Assembly (NCBI RefSeq): GCF_019024285.1
Contig: NZ_WMKZ01000029.1
Location: 1 to 60,781, forward strand
DNA length: 60,781 nt
DNA from: Alkalihalobacterium elongatum
GTDB lineage: Bacteria; Bacillota; Bacilli; Bacillales; Bacillaceae_F
Direction: 5' to 3'
Shown: one piece after another, positions 39,547 through 47,869 of the stretch
Layout of the letters: every line of letters begins with the position of its first letter
Numbering within the stretch: the first letter of the stretch is position 1
Position numbers and translations under genes: made by a program
The notes under the pieces: model-generated
Told to the model about the DNA's origin: nothing
Seen by the model: only the letters and a program-made list of their open reading frames with translations
Databases searched by the model: none

Positions 39547-39623
39547 GGCGGTGTAGCTCAGCTGGCTAGAGCGTACGGTTCATACCCGTGAGGTCGTGGG
39601 TTCGACTCCCTCCGCCGCTACCA
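39547..39623 (+). tRNA. trnM: tRNA-Met (CAT), elongator
   Basis: 77 nt with encoded CCA. Acceptor GGCGGTG pairs with CGCCGCT (G-T at the end), D-stem GCTC, anticodon stem TACGG/CCGTG around TTCATAC, T-loop TTCGACT. The acceptor closes with G-T rather than the C-A mismatch of an initiator. The T-stem GTGGG/CCCTC contains a T-T mismatch at 50-64. Its product is the ligand of the metG T-box. Confidence 0.96.
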
Positions 39624-39637
39624 TACATATTAAAATA

Positions 39638-39669
39638 AAACTGTATCCATTATTGGGTGCAGTTTTTTT
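39638..39669 (+). terminator. tRNA-Met terminator
   Basis: AAACTG (39638-39643)/CAGTTT (39660-39665), with inner TCC/GGG pairing, followed by a T-run. Confidence 0.8.
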
Positions 39670-40060
39670 GATTCAAATGGTAAATTCTTAGCTTATAAAT
39701 ATTCTAAAAAAATGTTCAGTAGTAGCAATCTTTTAGAAAGGGTTTCAAAAAGGTTGTTGAAGTTTGTTATTATGGACTGCTAACCAACCATATTGTCATT
39801 GTTGATTTTGGCAGGAGCTTAAAGGCGTGTTAAATTCACATTTTCAAACGATGAGCGCAAAGTTAACAAAGCTATGTGAAAAAAAGGTCCAATAGAAACA
39901 AAGATTAAGAAATCCGCCTTTTAAAAAGGAGTATATACTAAAAAGCTTTCGTCATAACTATCGTTCATAAGTCACTGTTTTTGCAATTTTTGCTAAGTTT
40001 GCTGTCAATCTATTCTTAGTTATGGGTAAGAGTGGAAATCGAGCAATCATTTACACGAAA
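39670..40060. other. gap between tRNA-Met and spoIIE control region
   Basis: About 390 bases with no convincing ORF or RNA gene. A small palindrome CCTTTTAAAAAGG lies near 39918-39931 without a T-run. The B. subtilis map has a tRNA-Glu near here; none is visible. Confidence 0.5.
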
Positions 40061-40061
40061 G

Positions 40062-40129
40062 GAGTCGAAGACTTTTTTTCATTCGACTTGTTATTCTGAC
40101 AAAAACTGAATCCAGTATATGTTTATAAT
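40062..40129 (+). promoter_or_regulatory. Spo0A-dependent promoter of spoIIE
   Basis: CTGACA (40096-40101), 22 nt, TATAAT (40124-40129). Three 0A-like boxes: GAGTCGAAG (around 40063-40071), TTCGACTTG (40082-40090) and TTCTGACAA (40094-40102, overlapping the -35). Spo0A-activated sigma-A promoters in B. subtilis (spoIIE, spoIIG) have such over-long spacers. Confidence 0.8.
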
Positions 40130-40162
40130 GAAACCACGAAAATAAACCGTGGGGTGTTGCGA

Positions 40163-42655
40163 ATGTTACGTAGAGTTACAAAAGGAGTTATTGAGCCCGT
40201 TCGTGGTTGGGCGTTTCCTGACAAAGCAATGGCGTTAACTACATCAGCAACAGAGAAAGCCAAAAGGGGAACGAATATACTTTTCTATCAATGGGGACTA
40301 TTAATTTTTATCGTTGGGTTTCTACTTGGACGTGCTATGATCCTGTCGGAGATTACACCATTTGTATTACCTTTTGTTGCTGCTATCTATGTATTGAAAC
40401 GGGACAAGCTAGGGATTGCAGCACTTGCAGTTTTTGCTGGAGCGATGACACATATAATTGAAAGCAGTTGGTTTGTATTAACCTCACTGTTATTATTTTT
40501 AGTCTATCAAAAAGTAGCCGAAAAATTTAATGACAATAAAACAAAGGTCTTACCTTTTACTGTGTTTTTTGCGAGTGTTTCTGCCCGTATCACGCTGACG
40601 TTTTTTATGCAAGGCAGTGTAACCAGCTACGATTGGATGATAGCTGGAGTAGAGGCCAGTCTTAGCTTCATTCTAACGATGATTTTTCTTCAAAGTGTAC
40701 CACTTATAACGGCGAAGCGAAGTCAACAACCATTAAAGAATGAAGAGATTGTTTGTTTGATAATTTTACTAGCTTCAGTGATGACGGGAACGATCGGTTG
40801 GATGATTTATGATTTAACAGTTGAACATATATTAGCTCGTTATTTAGTATTAGTGTTTGCTTTTGTTGCTGGAGCGGCAATTGGCTCAACTGTCGGTGTT
40901 GTAACAGGGTTAATTCTAAGCTTGGCTAGTGTTGCGAGTCTTTACCAGATGAGTTTACTTGCATTTGCTGGGCTTTTAGGTGGTTTGTTGAAAGAAGGTA
41001 AAAAAATAGGTGTAAGTATTGGTTTATTAATTGGTACTTTACTTATTGGCTTGTATGGTGAGGGTTCTGACCAGGTTTTAATCACTGTGATGGAATCAGG
41101 GGTAGCGATTGCTGTTTTCCTTCTTACGCCAAGGACGTTCATTAGCAAGTTGGCGCGCTATATTCCAGGAACAGTCGAGCATTCTAAAGAACAACAGCAG
41201 TATTTACGTAAAATTAGAGACGTTACAGCTGGTAGAGTTGAACAATTCTCTCATTTATTCCAAACGTTATCGAATAGCTTTTCGTCTACATCTACAGCGG
41301 TTGATGTTGGTGATGTGGAAAAAGAGGTTGATTATTTCCTAAGCAATGTTACCGAAAAAACTTGTCAGGCTTGTTTCAAAAAAGATCGTTGCTGGGTGAA
41401 TAACTTTAATAAAACATATGAGTCTATGAATAAAATTATGAACGAAATCGAAAAAAATGGGGAAATTAGAGACCCAATTTTTAAAGCCGATTGGAAAAAG
41501 TATTGTGTTAAACATGAGAAAGTTGCCCAAGTGGTTCAACATGAGCTAGGCCAATTTCACGCCAATCAAAAACTGAAAAAGCAAGTGTTAGAAAGTCGCA
41601 GGTTAGTAGCAGACCAATTACTCGGGGTTTCTAGAGTAATGAATGACTTTGCTAAAGAGATTCAAAGAGAGAAAGAAGCGCATTACATTCAAGAAGAGCA
41701 AATTCTTGAAGCGCTAAGAAGTGTAGGTTTAGAAGTTGGACATATCGATATTTTTCATTTGGAACAAGGAAATGTTGAGATAGAAATGAGTATTGCTAAT
41801 GATAATGGGCATGGTGAGTGTGAAAAGATTGTTGCGCCAATGCTATCAGATATTTTAGGAGAGACCATTATTATTAAAAAAGAAGAACGAAGCTTTTACC
41901 CAAATGGCTATAGTCATGTTTCGTTTGGGTCTGCCAAGAAATATGTCGTTGAGACAGGGGTCGCTACGGTAGCTAAAGGTGGTGCCTATGTTTCTGGAGA
42001 TAGTTATTCTACGATTGAATTAGGATCTGGAAAGTATGCGATTGCCATTAGTGATGGTATGGGGAATGGAGAACGTGCTCACTTAGAAAGTAATGAAACT
42101 CTACAGCTACTTCAGAAAGTTTTACAGTCTGGTATTGAGGAGACCGTTGCGATAAAATCAGTGAATTCTGTTTTATCTTTACGAACTACGGATGAGATTT
42201 TTTCTACGCTGGATCTAGCGATGATAGATTTACAAGATGCAAACGTCAAGTTTTTAAAGATTGGTTCAATCCCTAGTTTTATTAAAAGAGGAACTAGTGT
42301 CACAAAAATTGAAGCGAGTAACTTGCCAATGGGCATTATACAAGAATTTGATGTTGATGTTGTGAGTGAGCAATTAAAACCTGGAGACTTATTAATTATG
42401 ATGAGCGATGGAATTTTTGACGCACCGAAACATGTAGAAAATAAAGAAATGTGGATGAAGCGAATCATTACTGAAATATCATCTGAAGATCCTCAAGAAG
42501 TAGCTGATATAATTTTAGAGAGAGTTATTCGTAATGAAGGTAGTATAGAGGATGATATGACAATTGTAGTGGCTAAGGTTAAGAGAAATATGCCGAAATG
42601 GGCAGCGATCCCATTATATAAACCTAAAAAAATTGAGAAAAAAAGAGCTCAATAG
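40163..42655 (+). CDS. spoIIE: stage II sporulation protein E, PP2C phosphatase
   Basis: 830 residues. About ten membrane helices lie within residues 30-330, then a regulatory domain with a conserved cysteine cluster (KTCQACFKKDRCW) that contacts FtsZ. The C-terminal PP2C domain has DGMGNG (D631), SDGIFD (D749) and EDDMT (D797/D798). It dephosphorylates SpoIIAA to free sigma-F after polar septation. ATG at 40163 follows GTGGGGTG; the GTG at 40154 is part of that site. Confidence 0.98.
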   Translation: MLRRVTKGVIEPVRGWAFPDKAMALTTSATEKAKRGTNILFYQWGLLIFIVGFLLGRAMILSEITPFVLPFVAAIYVLKRDKLGIAALAVFAGAMTHIIESSWFVLTSLLLFLVYQKVAEKFNDNKTKVLPFTVFFASVSARITLTFFMQGSVTSYDWMIAGVEASLSFILTMIFLQSVPLITAKRSQQPLKNEEIVCLIILLASVMTGTIGWMIYDLTVEHILARYLVLVFAFVAGAAIGSTVGVVTGLILSLASVASLYQMSLLAFAGLLGGLLKEGKKIGVSIGLLIGTLLIGLYGEGSDQVLITVMESGVAIAVFLLTPRTFISKLARYIPGTVEHSKEQQQYLRKIRDVTAGRVEQFSHLFQTLSNSFSSTSTAVDVGDVEKEVDYFLSNVTEKTCQACFKKDRCWVNNFNKTYESMNKIMNEIEKNGEIRDPIFKADWKKYCVKHEKVAQVVQHELGQFHANQKLKKQVLESRRLVADQLLGVSRVMNDFAKEIQREKEAHYIQEEQILEALRSVGLEVGHIDIFHLEQGNVEIEMSIANDNGHGECEKIVAPMLSDILGETIIIKKEERSFYPNGYSHVSFGSAKKYVVETGVATVAKGGAYVSGDSYSTIELGSGKYAIAISDGMGNGERAHLESNETLQLLQKVLQSGIEETVAIKSVNSVLSLRTTDEIFSTLDLAMIDLQDANVKFLKIGSIPSFIKRGTSVTKIEASNLPMGIIQEFDVDVVSEQLKPGDLLIMMSDGIFDAPKHVENKEMWMKRIITEISSEDPQEVADIILERVIRNEGSIEDDMTIVVAKVKRNMPKWAAIPLYKPKKIEKKRAQ

Positions 42656-42689
42656 TCCTAGAGTAAGTCGTATATTATCATGTATAAAG

Positions 42690-42735
42690 CCCCTCCAAAT
42701 GGTGAATGATGGTAACATTCAGAAAATTGGAGGGG
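42690..42735 (+). promoter_or_regulatory. hairpin covering the yabS ribosome binding site
   Basis: CCCCTCCAA (42690-42698) pairs perfectly with TTGGAGGGG (42727-42735), and TGAATG (42703-42708) with CATTCA (42716-42721) inside. The right arm contains the GGAGGGG Shine-Dalgarno of yabS, so folding would block translation start. Confidence 0.8.
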
Positions 42736-42741
42736 ATATGC

Positions 42742-43482
42742 TTGGGTAAAGGTTCATTACGCCAAATTTTGCTCATTACAGATGGTTGTTCAAACCAAGG
42801 TGAAGACCCTGTCGCAATTGCTGCTTTAGCAAAAGAACAAGGTATCACTGTAAATGTCATAGGTGTTGTTGATAATAGTCCAATGAATGAACAAGGCGTT
42901 CAAGAAATAGAGTCCATTGCCATGGCAGGCGGTGGTGTTAGTCAAATCGTATATGCACAACAATTAGCCAAGACCGTACAAATGGTAACGCGAAAGGCGA
43001 TGACTCAAACATTATACGGTGTGGTTAATCGTGAGCTTCAACAAATATTAGGAAAAGAACAAGAAATGGAAGACTTGTCTCCAGAGAAACGGGGTCAAGT
43101 CATGGAAGTTGTCGATGAGTTAGGAGAAACGATAGATTTAAATGTCTTAATTCTAGTAGATACAAGTGCTAGTATGAAAAACAAATTGCCAATGGTACAG
43201 GATGCGTTAACAGATTTATCTATAAGCCTTACTTCTCGTATGGGAGATAATCGCTTTTCGCTCTATTCGTTCCCAGGGAAAAGAAAGGATATCGACCGTC
43301 TATTAGACTGGACGCCTAAACTAGATTCTCTAACTGGTATTTTTCATAAGTTGTCATCAGGTGGTATTACTCCAACTGGGCCTGCTTTACAAGTTGCACT
43401 ACAAAGGTTTGAGAAAACTAACTCGAGAAGGAGTTTGATCTCTAGTGGCGAGGATGAATTACTCGAAGACTCAGGCATGTAA
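42742..43482 (+). CDS. yabS: von Willebrand factor A domain protein YabS
   Basis: 246 residues. The N-terminal part (ILLITDGCSNQGEDPVAIAA) and a second vWA-like segment with the MIDAS pattern DTSAS (in LILVDTSASMKNKLP) are visible. It is sporulation-linked in B. subtilis and lies between spoIIE and the kinase yabT. Its role is unknown. I chose TTG at 42742: GGAGGGG lies 7 nt upstream, and the ATG at 42738 runs into a stop after three codons. Confidence 0.9.
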   Translation: MGKGSLRQILLITDGCSNQGEDPVAIAALAKEQGITVNVIGVVDNSPMNEQGVQEIESIAMAGGGVSQIVYAQQLAKTVQMVTRKAMTQTLYGVVNRELQQILGKEQEMEDLSPEKRGQVMEVVDELGETIDLNVLILVDTSASMKNKLPMVQDALTDLSISLTSRMGDNRFSLYSFPGKRKDIDRLLDWTPKLDSLTGIFHKLSSGGITPTGPALQVALQRFEKTNSRRSLISSGEDELLEDSGM

Positions 43483-44416
43483 CTTAAATCCAGGGACAAC
43501 CGTTATTGGAAAGTGGCATAAAAAGAAATACCAAATTGTTAAATTACTAGGGTCTGGTGCAACTGGATCTGTTTATTTAGCAAGATGCGTAGAAGGTGAA
43601 GTTGCTTTAAAAATAGGTGTGGATAGCATGGCCATCACATCTGAGGTTAATGTCTTAAAACATTTTTCGAAGGTCCAAGGTCAGGTACTTGGACCTTCTT
43701 TGTTAGATGTAGATGATCTAGTAACAAACCAAGGAGTGCTTCCATTTTATGTAATGGAGTATTTAAAGGGAGAACAGTTAATTACTTTTACGTCTAAACG
43801 AGGAGAAGAATGGATTGGTATTTTAATGGTTCAATTATTAGGTGATTTAGATCGCCTCCACCGGGCAGGATGGGCGTTTGGTGACTTAAAACCTGATAAT
43901 TTGATCGTTGTGGGTCCAACTCCACGAATTCGCTGGCTTGATGTTGGTGGAACGACATTACTTGGAAGGTCAATTAAAGAATATACAGAGTTTTTTGATC
44001 GGGGTTATTGGGGACTAGGTTCTAGAGTCGCAGAGCCTAGCTATGATTTATTCTCTCTTGTTATGATCATGATTAATTGTTCGTACCCTAAACGCTTTGA
44101 TAAAAAGGGAGAACAATCATTACAACAACTGAAACAAGCGATTGAGATGAAACCTGGGCTAAAACCGTATCGTGATGTGATGGTAAAAGGACTTCAAGGG
44201 AAGTATGGTGATGCCCAGATGATGAAAAAAGACGTAATGACAGCTATTCAAAAAAAATCAACACATTACCAAAAGAGTAAGCCGTCACATCCACCTAGAA
44301 CCCAGAGGAAAGTCAAAAAAAAATCAACGAAGCCTTCTTATTGGATAGAAATCTTTCTTGTTATCTCTTTCATTATATTGGCATATATCCTATACTTATT
44401 TGGACAATTAATGTAG
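43454..44416 (+). CDS. yabT: membrane-anchored Ser/Thr protein kinase YabT
   Basis: 320 residues. The Hanks-type kinase fold has a glycine loop LGSGATGSVYLA, a lysine in VALKIG, GDLKPDN as catalytic loop and DVGGTT where DFG is usual; the family shows the same change. No extracellular sensor follows; a single C-terminal membrane helix (about 298-318) anchors it after a basic segment that could bind DNA. B. subtilis YabT is DNA-activated at the forespore septum and phosphorylates RecA. Start is ATG 43454 or GTG 43445; it overlaps yabS. Confidence 0.93.
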   Translation: MNYSKTQACNLNPGTTVIGKWHKKKYQIVKLLGSGATGSVYLARCVEGEVALKIGVDSMAITSEVNVLKHFSKVQGQVLGPSLLDVDDLVTNQGVLPFYVMEYLKGEQLITFTSKRGEEWIGILMVQLLGDLDRLHRAGWAFGDLKPDNLIVVGPTPRIRWLDVGGTTLLGRSIKEYTEFFDRGYWGLGSRVAEPSYDLFSLVMIMINCSYPKRFDKKGEQSLQQLKQAIEMKPGLKPYRDVMVKGLQGKYGDAQMMKKDVMTAIQKKSTHYQKSKPSHPPRTQRKVKKKSTKPSYWIEIFLVISFIILAYILYLFGQLM

Positions 44417-44433
44417 AAGAAGGATATTCAAAA

Positions 44434-44551
44434 AGTCCGAGAAAATAGCTGTCCGAAATAGAACTCCGGCTATACTAGTGAATACGTCGAAGTTAATAAT
44501 TTGTAGTGGCGGTCGAAAGAGGGTATTTCCTCGAACTTCTCGGCTCTTTTT
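44434..44551 (+). terminator. long structured region with terminator after yabT
   Basis: CCGAGAA (about 44437-44443) pairs with TTCTCGG (44537-44543), followed by CTCTTTTT. ATAGC/GGCTAT and GAAGTT/AACTTC can pair inside. It resembles the long terminators elsewhere in size but not in end sequence. Confidence 0.5.
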
Positions 44552-44610
44552 GTCCTCCTTTTTGAACACGTACTAGAAGATGGATTTTAGGTATGTTGTG
44601 GAGGGTGCCC

Positions 44611-45369
44611 ATGTCTAGAGCAGATCGTATGATGGATGTGTGTTTGTTAGCAGGAGAAATCATGCTAACGTACGGTGCAGAAACGTATCGAGTCGAAGAA
44701 ACGTTAGAACGAATGGCGAAAGCAGCAGGGTTTGTTAATGTCCATAGCTTTGTTACAACGACTGGCATTTTTCTCTCCTTTGATGAAATTGGTAGAGGAG
44801 ATACAATGCAAATGATAAGGGTCGATGATCGTATTTACGATTTAAATAAAGTTTCATTAGTGAACCAAGTTTCTAGAGAGTTTGTCACAGGTGAAATAGA
44901 TGAAGAAACAGCTTATGAAAAGTTGAACGAAATTGCTAAAGCGCCAATGAACTACCCAATTTGGCTCGTACATATTGCTTCAGGAGTAGCTGGGGCTGGT
45001 TTTTCTTACTTATTTGGGGGCAGTTTACGTGATATGTTGCCTGCCTTTATTGCTGGGTTTATTGTGAGTGTTTGTGTGTTTAAATTGCAGGAGTATTTAA
45101 AGGTAAAATTTTTTGCAGAGTTCCTATCCGCTTTTATTGGAGGTAGTGTTGCCATTGGCCTTGTGTATTTCGGGGTTGGTGCAAACTTAGACCAAATTAT
45201 AATAGGAATATTAATGCCCCTTGTACCTGGGGTCCCCCTGACCAATTCGGTGCGAGATTTAATTTCAGGTGATTACGTTGCAGGGGTAAGTAGAGGAGCA
45301 GAGGCTGTTTTGACGGCACTATCTATTGCAACGGGAGTGGCACTAGCCATTGGTTTATTTTTAACATAA
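44611..45369 (+). CDS. threonine/serine exporter ThrE, N-terminal half (YjjP-like)
   Basis: 252 residues. A cytoplasmic N-terminal domain (LAGEIMLTYGAETYRVEETL, with hydrolase-like character) is followed by about five membrane helices from residue 118 on. In ThrE of actinobacteria this is joined to a second membrane domain; here that part is the next gene. GTGGAGGG precedes the ATG at 44611. Relatives export threonine, serine or short carboxylates; the substrate here is unknown. It is not in this place in B. subtilis. Confidence 0.86.
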   Translation: MSRADRMMDVCLLAGEIMLTYGAETYRVEETLERMAKAAGFVNVHSFVTTTGIFLSFDEIGRGDTMQMIRVDDRIYDLNKVSLVNQVSREFVTGEIDEETAYEKLNEIAKAPMNYPIWLVHIASGVAGAGFSYLFGGSLRDMLPAFIAGFIVSVCVFKLQEYLKVKFFAEFLSAFIGGSVAIGLVYFGVGANLDQIIIGILMPLVPGVPLTNSVRDLISGDYVAGVSRGAEAVLTALSIATGVALAIGLFLT

Positions 45370-45384
45370 CTGGGGGATTTAATC

Positions 45385-45831
45385 ATGTGGTTGGAATTAC
45401 TTTTTGTTTATGCAGCAACGATATGTTTTGGAATTCTATTTAACGTTCCAACAAGAGCTTTGTTTATAGGAGCTTTAATCGGGTGTCTTTCATGGTTTAT
45501 ATACCGTACACTTCCTGAATACGGAATTTCTATTATTTTAGCTACTGCCTTGGCTTCGTTTACGAGTGCAACTATTGCACAAGTTCTCGCCAAGAAGTTT
45601 CGAATACCAGCAACAACTTTTAGTATTCCTGCAATTATTCCATTAGTTCCTGGCAGTAAAGCATATTTTACAATGTTGGCTTTTGTTGAAAGTGATTATT
45701 TACTAGGGCTAGAGCTTGGAATTAGTACGATGCTTCAGGCAGGTGCTATTGCAGGCGGACTTGTTTTTGCGTTAGCGATTTTCTCTTTTAAGAAAGGTGG
45801 AATTGGGCAACGTTATGAAACAGGACGTTAA
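45385..45831 (+). CDS. threonine/serine exporter ThrE, C-terminal half (YjjB-like)
   Basis: 148 residues, four or five membrane helices, with the PATTFSIPAIIPLVPGSKAY-type signature of the ThrE_2/DUF3815 domain. It follows the partner subunit after 15 nt and needs it to form a transporter. Its 3' end overlaps tilS by 17 nt, linking exporter and tRNA-modification genes in one transcript. Confidence 0.86.
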   Translation: MWLELLFVYAATICFGILFNVPTRALFIGALIGCLSWFIYRTLPEYGISIILATALASFTSATIAQVLAKKFRIPATTFSIPAIIPLVPGSKAYFTMLAFVESDYLLGLELGISTMLQAGAIAGGLVFALAIFSFKKGGIGQRYETGR

Positions 45832-47221
45832 GCAGTTTATTAAACGACATCAGTTGCTACAACCGAATACGACGATTGTTGTAGGTGTTTCTGGAGGGCC
45901 TGATTCTCTGGCTTTGTTACATTATTTATGGGATGAAAGTGAAAAAGAAGGTTATAAGATCATTGCCTGTCACATAGATCATCAATTAAGAGAAGTTACT
46001 TCTGCTTTGGATTATAAGTTCGTTAAACAATTTTGTTTAGAACGTAACATTTCCTTTGAAGGTCATCGTGTAGATGTGAAAGCAGTTCAAAGAAGGTTCG
46101 GTATGAGTGTACAAATGGCAGCAAGAAAATGTCGATATGATGTTTTTAAACAGGTAATGAATAAATATCGTGCGGACTACCTTGCTTTAGCTCATCACGG
46201 TGATGATCAAATAGAAACAATACTAATGAATCAAGTGCGTGGGACAACCGCAGAAGGGCTGTCTGGGATCCCTGTAACGAGACGTTTTGCAACAGGAGTG
46301 TTAATTCGGCCATTTTTAGGAATAACAAAAGCAGAAATCGTACAATACTGTAATGAGGAGAAGTTACAGCCAAGAATAGATGAAAGCAATTTTTCGGATA
46401 AGTATGTTCGAAATCGGTTCCGTAAAGAGGTTTTACCTTTTATTAAAAGTGAAAATCCAAAAGCACATGTTCATTTTCAGCGTATGAGTGAATTAATAGA
46501 CGATGATCAGGTCTATCTTGATGAATTAACTCGTACACATTTAGAAGAGGTAATAGAGAAAAGAACAGAAGGTGAAATAACGATTTCCGTCGAAGGTTTC
46601 AAACGTCTGCGCGTCCCTTTACAAAGAAGAGCGATTCATCTAATATTAAAATATCTTTACGGGGAAAATTACCCATTTCTATCATTCATACATATCGAAC
46701 AGGTTCAACTACTTATCAATTCCGACCATCCATCTGGCCGATTAGACTTTCCACAAGGATTATCTATTGAAAGAATTTATAATCTCTGTCGGTTTAGTTT
46801 TCATAAGCTTGAGCTTGATTCTTATACTTTTTCATATAAGTTGCAAGTTCCAGGATGTATATCCACAAAGTTGGGAATGATAAGTGCAAAATTCGTATCA
46901 AACCTCGCTTGGGAAGAACGAAGCCCATATACGTACATATGTGATGCCCAACAAGTTACCTACCCACTTACCGTTAGAACAAAAATGGATGGGGACCGTA
47001 TCCAATTAGTTGGGATGGAAGGATCCAAGAAAGTTAGTCGAATTTTTATTGATCATAAAATCGAGCAATCGAAACGAAAGATTTGGCCACTCGTTATTGA
47101 TGGTAATAATGAAGTGATATGGATTCCCGTATTAGGACATTCTAAAAAAGGTGCTGTCACAGAAATTTCGCAAAAATATTTAGTGCTTTCATTTGAATTT
47201 CATGGTGAAGGCTGGGTATAA
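45815..47221 (+). CDS. tilS: tRNA(Ile)-lysidine synthase
   Basis: 468 residues. It converts C34 of tRNA-Ile(CAU) to lysidine so that AUA is read as isoleucine. The PP-loop VSGGPDSLALL binds ATP, with the ALAHHGDDQIET and NRFRKEVLP segments typical. The C-terminal substrate-binding domains end in KKGAVTEISQKYLVLSF. ATG at 45815 is preferred; GTG 45797 and TTG 45803 are possible because AAAGGTGG lies at 45792-45799. Confidence 0.96.
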   Translation: MKQDVKQFIKRHQLLQPNTTIVVGVSGGPDSLALLHYLWDESEKEGYKIIACHIDHQLREVTSALDYKFVKQFCLERNISFEGHRVDVKAVQRRFGMSVQMAARKCRYDVFKQVMNKYRADYLALAHHGDDQIETILMNQVRGTTAEGLSGIPVTRRFATGVLIRPFLGITKAEIVQYCNEEKLQPRIDESNFSDKYVRNRFRKEVLPFIKSENPKAHVHFQRMSELIDDDQVYLDELTRTHLEEVIEKRTEGEITISVEGFKRLRVPLQRRAIHLILKYLYGENYPFLSFIHIEQVQLLINSDHPSGRLDFPQGLSIERIYNLCRFSFHKLELDSYTFSYKLQVPGCISTKLGMISAKFVSNLAWEERSPYTYICDAQQVTYPLTVRTKMDGDRIQLVGMEGSKKVSRIFIDHKIEQSKRKIWPLVIDGNNEVIWIPVLGHSKKGAVTEISQKYLVLSFEFHGEGWV

Positions 47222-47260
47222 TTCTTTTCAGCAGCAGTTACAGGAGGGTATAACAGAATA

Positions 47261-47800
47261 ATGAAAGATGAAATCCAAGAGGTATTAATATCTGAAGAAG
47301 AAATACAAAAGAAGGTACGTGAGCTAGGTGATGCACTTACTAAAGAATATGAAGGAAGGTTTCCCCTTGTTGTCGGTGTATTAAAAGGTGCACTACCTTT
47401 TATGGCAGATCTTACGAAAAGAATCGATACCCATATTGAGCTAGATTTTATGGATGTATCAAGCTACGGCGCTGGAACGGTTACTTCTGGTGAAGTTAAA
47501 ATTGTTAAGGATTTAAATACTTCAGTAGAAGGTCGTGACGTTCTTATTGTAGAAGATATTATAGATAGCGGACTAACGTTAAGTTATTTAGTGAAGCTGT
47601 TCCATTATCGAAAAGCAAAATCAGTTAAGATTGTGACGCTTTTAGATAAACCTGACGGAAGGAAGGTTGATTTGGTGCCAGATCTTGCTGGATTTACAGT
47701 TCCCGATGCGTTTGTTGTCGGTTATGGTTTAGACTTTGCTGAGCGTTATCGAAACCTCCCGTATATTGGCGTACTAAAGCCTAAAATTTATGGGACGTAA
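47261..47800 (+). CDS. hprT: hypoxanthine phosphoribosyltransferase
   Basis: 179 residues. It salvages hypoxanthine and guanine with PRPP. The PRPP loop [14 protein letters not shown] and the [20 protein letters not shown] motif are diagnostic. CAGGAGGG precedes the ATG. tilS-hprT-ftsH order is conserved across Firmicutes, and TilS and HprT interact in B. subtilis. Confidence 0.98.
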   Translation: MKDEIQEVLISEEEIQKKVRELGDALTKEYEGRFPLVVGVLKGALPFMADLTKRIDTHIELDFMDVSSYGAGTVTSGEVKIVKDLNTSVEGRDVLIVEDIIDSGLTLSYLVKLFHYRKAKSVKIVTLLDKPDGRKVDLVPDLAGFTVPDAFVVGYGLDFAERYRNLPYIGVLKPKIYGT

Positions 47801-47869
47801 AGATTGTGAAAAAGTTGGTAAATATGATACTATAATTTAAGCTTGATTGTACGTGGGAGGAGGTCAGGA

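Noticed and set aside
43454-44416. YabT as a pseudokinase because HRD and DFG are altered
   Set aside because: The B. subtilis orthologue has the same changes and is an active kinase.
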